Shown here: one piece after another, positions 59,771 through 64,000 of the stretch
Layout of the letters: the number at the start of each line of letters is the position of its first letter
Position numbering within the stretch: position 1 is the first letter of the stretch
Origin: Sclerodactyla briareus
Taxonomy: Eukaryota; Echinodermata; Holothuroidea; Dendrochirotida; Sclerodactylidae
Direction of reading: 5' to 3'
Assembly (NCBI GenBank): GCA_026419785.1
Contig: JAODTK010003876.1
Span: forward strand, 310,001-374,000
Length of the DNA stretch: 64,000 nucleotides
Translations under genes and position numbers: made by a program
Notes under the pieces: generated by a model
What the model was told of the DNA's origin: nothing
Seen by the model: the letters and a program-made list of their open reading frames with translations, nothing else
Database searches by the model: none

Positions 59771-60575
59771 TGCCTGCTGCGCTCAATGCGACAATTATTC
59801 CCGCTATAGTAACGAGGTTTCATCTTGAAATTGGCTATGTGGTCCCTTCTCTGTTGTGTTCATTTTTTCTGTGTATGCTCGCCGTGCAGAGGATCGAACC
59901 TATTCAGGCCCGCCAAGGGGGCAGACGCTGGATACTGCACCTTATTGTGAGCTTCGAATCTTCCCATGTACACGGACTTATGACAGTGCCGTCGTGGGCG
60001 GTATGTAGTACCCTAGCGCAGACGCAACTAGTACATTTCCTACCCCTCGTTTGTTCTGCTCCAACCCTTGTGCTGAGCATCCATTGAGAAGGAACAGTTA
60101 CCGTTTTTTCATTCTTTGGTATGACCTAACCGGGATTCGAACTCCGGGTCCTCCCGACTCTGACGCTCTACCAATAGTGCTAATGATAGGTTTCATGTCG
60201 TAGACTCTTCGCAGGAACATTTTGTAAATCACCACGCGCTACTTTCCAGAAGGTGGTTTGTGGTTCTGGAATTTCGATACAGATGTACTATGGGCCACTA
60301 GAATTCTTAGTTGTACCGATTGAGTTGTTATTAGTATGAACTAGTTATCTCGTTATGTTTGTTTCTGTCGCGATGCCACCACAGGCTGCCCGCCATGGGT
60401 AGAGATCTGTCGTTACTTCGACTGTTCACGGTTACGTTATGATGTGAGAATACTATTGTTGTCAATGTTTACAGGGGTGCCTGGCAGTGTCCGAACAGTG
60501 TGCCAAACAATCTGTCGAAACTTCTCTGTACGAAAACTGCACAAAACTTCACATGATGGGGATGTCCCCCCTACT
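59771..60575. other. mostly unassigned region
   Basis: Apart from the tRNA-like head at 60,124 nothing is recognised. The open frame at 59,839-60,087 has no known motif. Confidence 0.4.
60124..60185 (-). repeat. tRNA-like head, probable SINE
   Basis: Minus strand: ttggtagagcgtcaga (D-arm/A-box part) and ggagttcgaatcccgg (T-arm with a perfect GTTCGAATCC B-box). The anticodon arm is poor and the acceptor end does not pair. It is a degraded tRNA or a SINE head. Confidence 0.55.
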
Positions 60576-60584
60576 TATTAGCAA

Positions 60585-61602
60585 CATGGCTCGCCAATGG
60601 GGGGGGGGCCAGGGTAGGCACGGCCCCCCCCCCGCCCTCGAAAACCTTGTGCCCCCCGTGGTGCCCCCCCCCCCCAATGAGATTTGTGATTTTCGAAAAA
60701 AATATTTTGTAGTCAGTTTCGCTACCATTTGAAATAGATCTGGCAAAACACCACGAAAATATCACAAGAAGTCAGTAATGGTGTCCAAATTCGCCTCGGA
60801 ATGCGATAAAAGAAAAATTTCGCGCTTTGCGCGCATTAGTGGTGGATTTGGTCCCGTCGCTTTCCCGCCCTCTCCGCCCATTCTTGGAACTTTCTACCTC
60901 ATTGGCCCCCTAACTCATAACATATCTGTTGGAGTAAAATACTGAAATTATAAAACAAATTCTCATTGACTTGAAACCTACAGTCAACCTCTTTTTTATT
61001 TTTTTATTAATAAGCCCTTTTAGCCTCCGGTCCGTTTCCTGCCTCTACCACGCGCAATTTGGTGAACTGCAGTTGCTTCGGCTATCCAAATTGCTTCGAT
61101 TCTCAACGCATGTTTTTCTCCAGGTAACTGCTAATGAAGTCAGCTCATGGTTGGCAGAAGAGCTAAAGATAGCTAATGTCCCCAGTTTTTCTGGTGAGAT
61201 CCTGTTTTTCAGATGTGCCTGGAAAACCCGAAAAAAATGCGCGCTCGCGCGCACTGGTGAACATGAGTGTGGAGCACAAATTATTGAATATCTGGTCAAA
61301 AAGTCGGGGCAGCGATAAGAATCGGGTGTTGTCAAAATGTTAAAATTTTCCACAGATTACGAATGTTATTCCCAAAATGCCCAGATTTTAAAGCTTGGTA
61401 TAATGAGCCTACAACGCTCGGGAGAGGTCCATTTTCGGCCATCTAGGGGGCTTAAGCAACCAAAATTTCCTCAGACGCTCCGCGCCAACAATGGTGGCGC
61501 TCCGCTTTAAAGAGTTATCCTTGTTGGCCCCCCCCCCCCCCACAAAAGGTATTTACCCCTTGTGTCCCCCCCCCCCAGCTGAAAAGTCCTGGTGACGCCA
61601 CT
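60585..61602 (-). mobile_element. hAT-like non-autonomous element, CAGTGGCG subfamily, complete with 8-bp target duplication
   Basis: Flanked by attagcaa at 60,577-60,584 and again at 61,603-61,610. Ends are catggctcgcc and gtgacgccactg, imperfect inverted repeats of the CAGTGGCG type. The length is 1,018 bp, almost the same as the family A copy at 58,751. Orientation is given by the palindromic module (61,476-61,504), which lies near the right end. The module, G/C runs and a gcgcgcgagcgcgcattttttt-like block (around 61,238) correspond to family A in the same relative order. The open frame at 60,971-61,318 within it has no transposase motif. Confidence 0.8.
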
Positions 61603-62098
61603 GATTAGCAATACATAGTGAAACATGATAATTATTGGGTTTGTGTTCGCGGTGACAGTTCAAAAACAGGCCGTATGATAGCGCTGAGATAATCTCGTTT
61701 ATACCACTGAGCATGTCGGCCACTTACGCAGTGACAGTCTCTCTAATTATGGGGATCCTGCCAGCAGTTCCACCTGAAGAAAAGGTATCTCCCTTTTGAC
61801 TGAAGACAGTTGGAGTATATACTTGTGGTCAATGCGTTTCTCTATCATCAGGCAATGATTCTGTGGCATTGTTTTATAAAGACAGTTACCCAGCTCCAGG
61901 GCAGTAGCACTCCTTTTACAGATATGAAAAAGGTTTTTTCCTCTCCTACATTGTGGATCTGTTGATCAAAAACTTGGTCATGTCTCATGATCAATGAAAC
62001 GATCTGGTTGGTCCATTGAAGGACGACATAGCCTAAAGGTGCGCTTTTGGGAACGAGTGCCGAACAAAATGCTACTCCCCAGATTCATGTGAATGGTC

Positions 62099-63171
62099 TA
62101 AGAAAGGGGCGTCGGAGCGTTTTGAAAAGTGGGGGGGGGACACATCTAATGCAAATAACCATCTACGCGGAGCGCCACATCGGTTAGCGCGAAGCGTAGC
62201 AAGAATTTTTAGATTTTCATATCCCTCCCAATCGACGGAAACGGCACTTGCCGGCCAACAGCACCCATCTACATATGTGTGATTTGAGTAAAAGACATAA
62301 AAAAAAATGCCTCGTTCATACTGATGACTTACCGAAAGCTCACATCACACATGCCTTCTTTTATACCTTTTCTACTCTGGCTTTGTTTGCGTGGGATCCA
62401 GGGTCTACCGGAGGTCTCTGCTGGGATCGAAGGGGAAAGCCATAGGCGTACGGGACCACTCCAATCCGGGGAGCAGAAAATTTGTACCCGAATTTAAAGG
62501 TCAGGCATTGGAAACTAACGGGGCGCGCGAAGCTGAGCGGAAAAAATTTGCATGTTTTCCGGGTTATTTTATCGAAAAAGTCTGCAGAAAATTCAGGAAT
62601 TTTTCACTCTGCCTCTTTCCTTCCCAAATTTCCAGAATTTTCGCCTGAATGGTTTCATCTCCGAAAAATGGGGGGCGGGGGGGGGGGGGGGGGCGGGGGG
62701 CAGTCTGCACCAAGGTTCTGAAATCATCGAGTGAACAAAAATGATTCGAAGCATTCATCGCATATGTAGAAGCAACGACTGTGAAGAGAACGCCATTGCG
62801 CGCGCGAAACACTTTGCACAATTATGCAATTTTGGCTTTCGATTTGAACAGTCGCGAACTCGGTATGCACCAACATACCGCGGTAATCCTTCGACTTCGG
62901 CGCTAGTCGGGTACAGATCTTCACGTGGGGTCCGCACCTGGAATTAGTGGACTTAAGTAAATTTCCAACGCGATCTTGTTTGGTTAGAAAAACATTTAAT
63001 CAGTTTAGAGTTATTACAAATCGGCCATGTGGGGGGTTTTTTTTTTAAAGTAGTTTTTATTACGGTCCGGAAAGTGGGGGGGGGGGACAATCGGAGTGAT
63101 ATCCCCCCACTTTTGAAAGTGGGGGGGGGGATTGATATTATGTCCCCCCGTCCCCACCTTTGACGCCCATG
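62099..63171 (+). mobile_element. hAT-like non-autonomous element, family A, near-complete copy
   Basis: Left part aggggcgtcggagcgttttg and right part tttgacgccca match the termini of the copy at 58,751. Flanking words tgaatggtc (62,090-62,098) and tgatggtc (63,172-63,179) are probably an 8-bp target duplication with one indel. It has the module at 62,167-62,196 and the same interior order: cccatctacat.tgtgtgatt.gagtaaa, tggga.ccagg, cataggcgtac, tatcgaaaaagtc, cttcgacttcggcgctagtcgg, G/C palindrome. Confidence 0.82.
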
Positions 63172-63359
63172 TGATGGTCGATGTGTGATAGCCAGTGGTC
63201 AGTATCATTCATTGACCAAAAACCTTATGGTAAATAATTAGAGGTGTTCAGGAATTGAGGTCAAAGGTAATAAAGGGGTCAGTCTCATCTTTTTGCAAAA
63301 AAAAGAAAAATTCTCTTTAGTTATAATTCATAATGATGGTCATATGCCTTTCCGCAATA

Positions 63360-63790
63360 ATTGTCTATGTCATAAGAACTGGCCAGGAGTTGCGGGGGAA
63401 ACTTTTGATTGTGATGACAGACAGTTATAGAGTTGGGCCCGGGGATGGGAAGGCGCGATCACCATAGGTTTTCATTTCAGGTTTAGTTCTTGTAACAGTA
63501 AGAGTAAGTGCCTGCCAGAACGCAAGTTTAGCGTATATTTACCCGCGAAATGACAAGTCGTCGAACAAATAGGATTGGGGCCATTGTTGAGTCTATGGAT
63601 GCATTCATACACAATAAGCAATATTTTAAACTTAATTCTGAACTCAACAGGCAACCGTGCATACTGGCAGAGAAGGGACGATGTCCAACGAAGGTGTGTT
63701 GAAATCATAGCAGGCCACAACAAGCCTAGCTGCACTGTTCTGGCAGACGCTGCAGCCTCTGAGTCAAAGAATGTACCAGAGTGCTATTGT
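63360..63790 (-). pseudogene. CR1/L2-type LINE reverse transcriptase C-terminal end
   Basis: Minus strand frame: LPVEFRIKFKILLIVYECIH (about 63,594-63,653), preceded by a damaged A-A-A-x-L-x-x-x-x segment. It is followed by LNLRSGRHLLLL (about 63,490-63,530), then KPMVIAPSHP in place of the usual T-Y-G-x-R-A-F word, which is one frame off (tatggtgatcgcgcctt, 63,449-63,465). This is the standard end of CR1/L2-type LINEs. The RT core would lie to the right, beyond about 63,790, and is not recognisable in the 200 bases left in the window. Confidence 0.82.
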
Positions 63791-63841
63791 TTTAGAATAC
63801 ATATGTTTTCTAATCTTCTTTAGATTGAAAATATATATAGA

Positions 63842-63866
63842 AAAACAAAAAAAAAAAAAAAAAAAC
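63842..63866 (+). repeat. poly-A run
   Basis: About 20 A after an atatatatag stretch. It is on the opposite strand to the adjacent LINE end, so it is not its tail. Confidence 0.6.
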
Positions 63867-64000
63867 CCCATTCTTGCAAACTTTGCTGGACATGTTTATC
63901 CATTTTCATTTTTATCGAAATACTCAGATTTTTGCGGACATGATCAATGAATCCAATGTAAAGCATTGCCAACTTTGATGGATCTATTGGTGACCTTAGT

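Noticed and set aside
61124-61193. A 70-bp exon-like block between tttttctccag and gtgagat, in frame with flanking coding
   Set aside because: It lies inside the hAT-like element bounded by exact target duplications, so it is more likely transposon interior. It could still be a captured exon, but nothing supports this.

Overview
This is a stretch of animal nuclear DNA that reads as a graveyard of transposable elements. I found no complete, uninterrupted host gene. The mixture (Ty3/gypsy of the K02A2.6-like/mag type, at least four kinds of non-LTR retrotransposon, hAT-like non-autonomous DNA transposons, tRNA-derived heads, many micro- and minisatellites and one rhodopsin-class receptor sequence) fits a marine invertebrate, most plausibly an echinoderm or another non-vertebrate deuterostome. 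That placement is inference. There are no bacterial operons, ribosome binding sites, CRISPR arrays or rRNA genes.

Almost every recognisable coding stretch is broken by single-base gains and losses while the words between the breaks stay well conserved. With the many long G, C, A and T runs, this looks at least partly like uncorrected long-read error rather than only old decay. Annotations are therefore of domains and fragments, not of clean reading frames.

Layout. 0.4-1.1 kb: a gypsy gag fragment on the minus strand. 4.2-4.7 kb: a short remnant of a receptor sequence whose better copy lies at 24.9-26.0 kb. 6.2-6.7 kb: a minisatellite. 8.8-9.6 kb: a hAT-like element. 9.9-13.4 kb: a gypsy pol region (reverse transcriptase, RNase H, integrase) with a possible right LTR. 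13.4-14.0 kb: a foldback MITE. 14.9-15.4 kb: a LINE endonuclease fragment and a tRNA-like head. 18.8-27.5 kb: two diverged direct copies of a roughly 3 kb segment; the second carries a LINE (23.4-24.4 kb) and a class A GPCR (24.9-26.0 kb) that the first lacks. 27.6-28.7 kb: TA arrays and a TGACGGA-rich field. 31.3-34.5 kb: small repeats, a tRNA-like head and a strong hairpin. 35.3-40.4 kb: three LINE fragments, a hAT-like repeat and the first copy of an unnamed roughly 0.7-0.9 kb repeat. 42.6-43.8 kb: the end of an L1/Tx1-type LINE. 45.3-47.35 kb: a LINE with a restriction-like endonuclease, set between ATT microsatellites, followed by the second copy of the unnamed repeat. 51.6-63.2 kb: a cluster of hAT-like elements; two have exact 8-bp target duplications. 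63.3-63.8 kb: a CR1/L2-type LINE end.

The genes do not form a pathway. The host interest lies in the single-exon GPCR and the duplication around it; the rest records repeated insertion by several independent element families.
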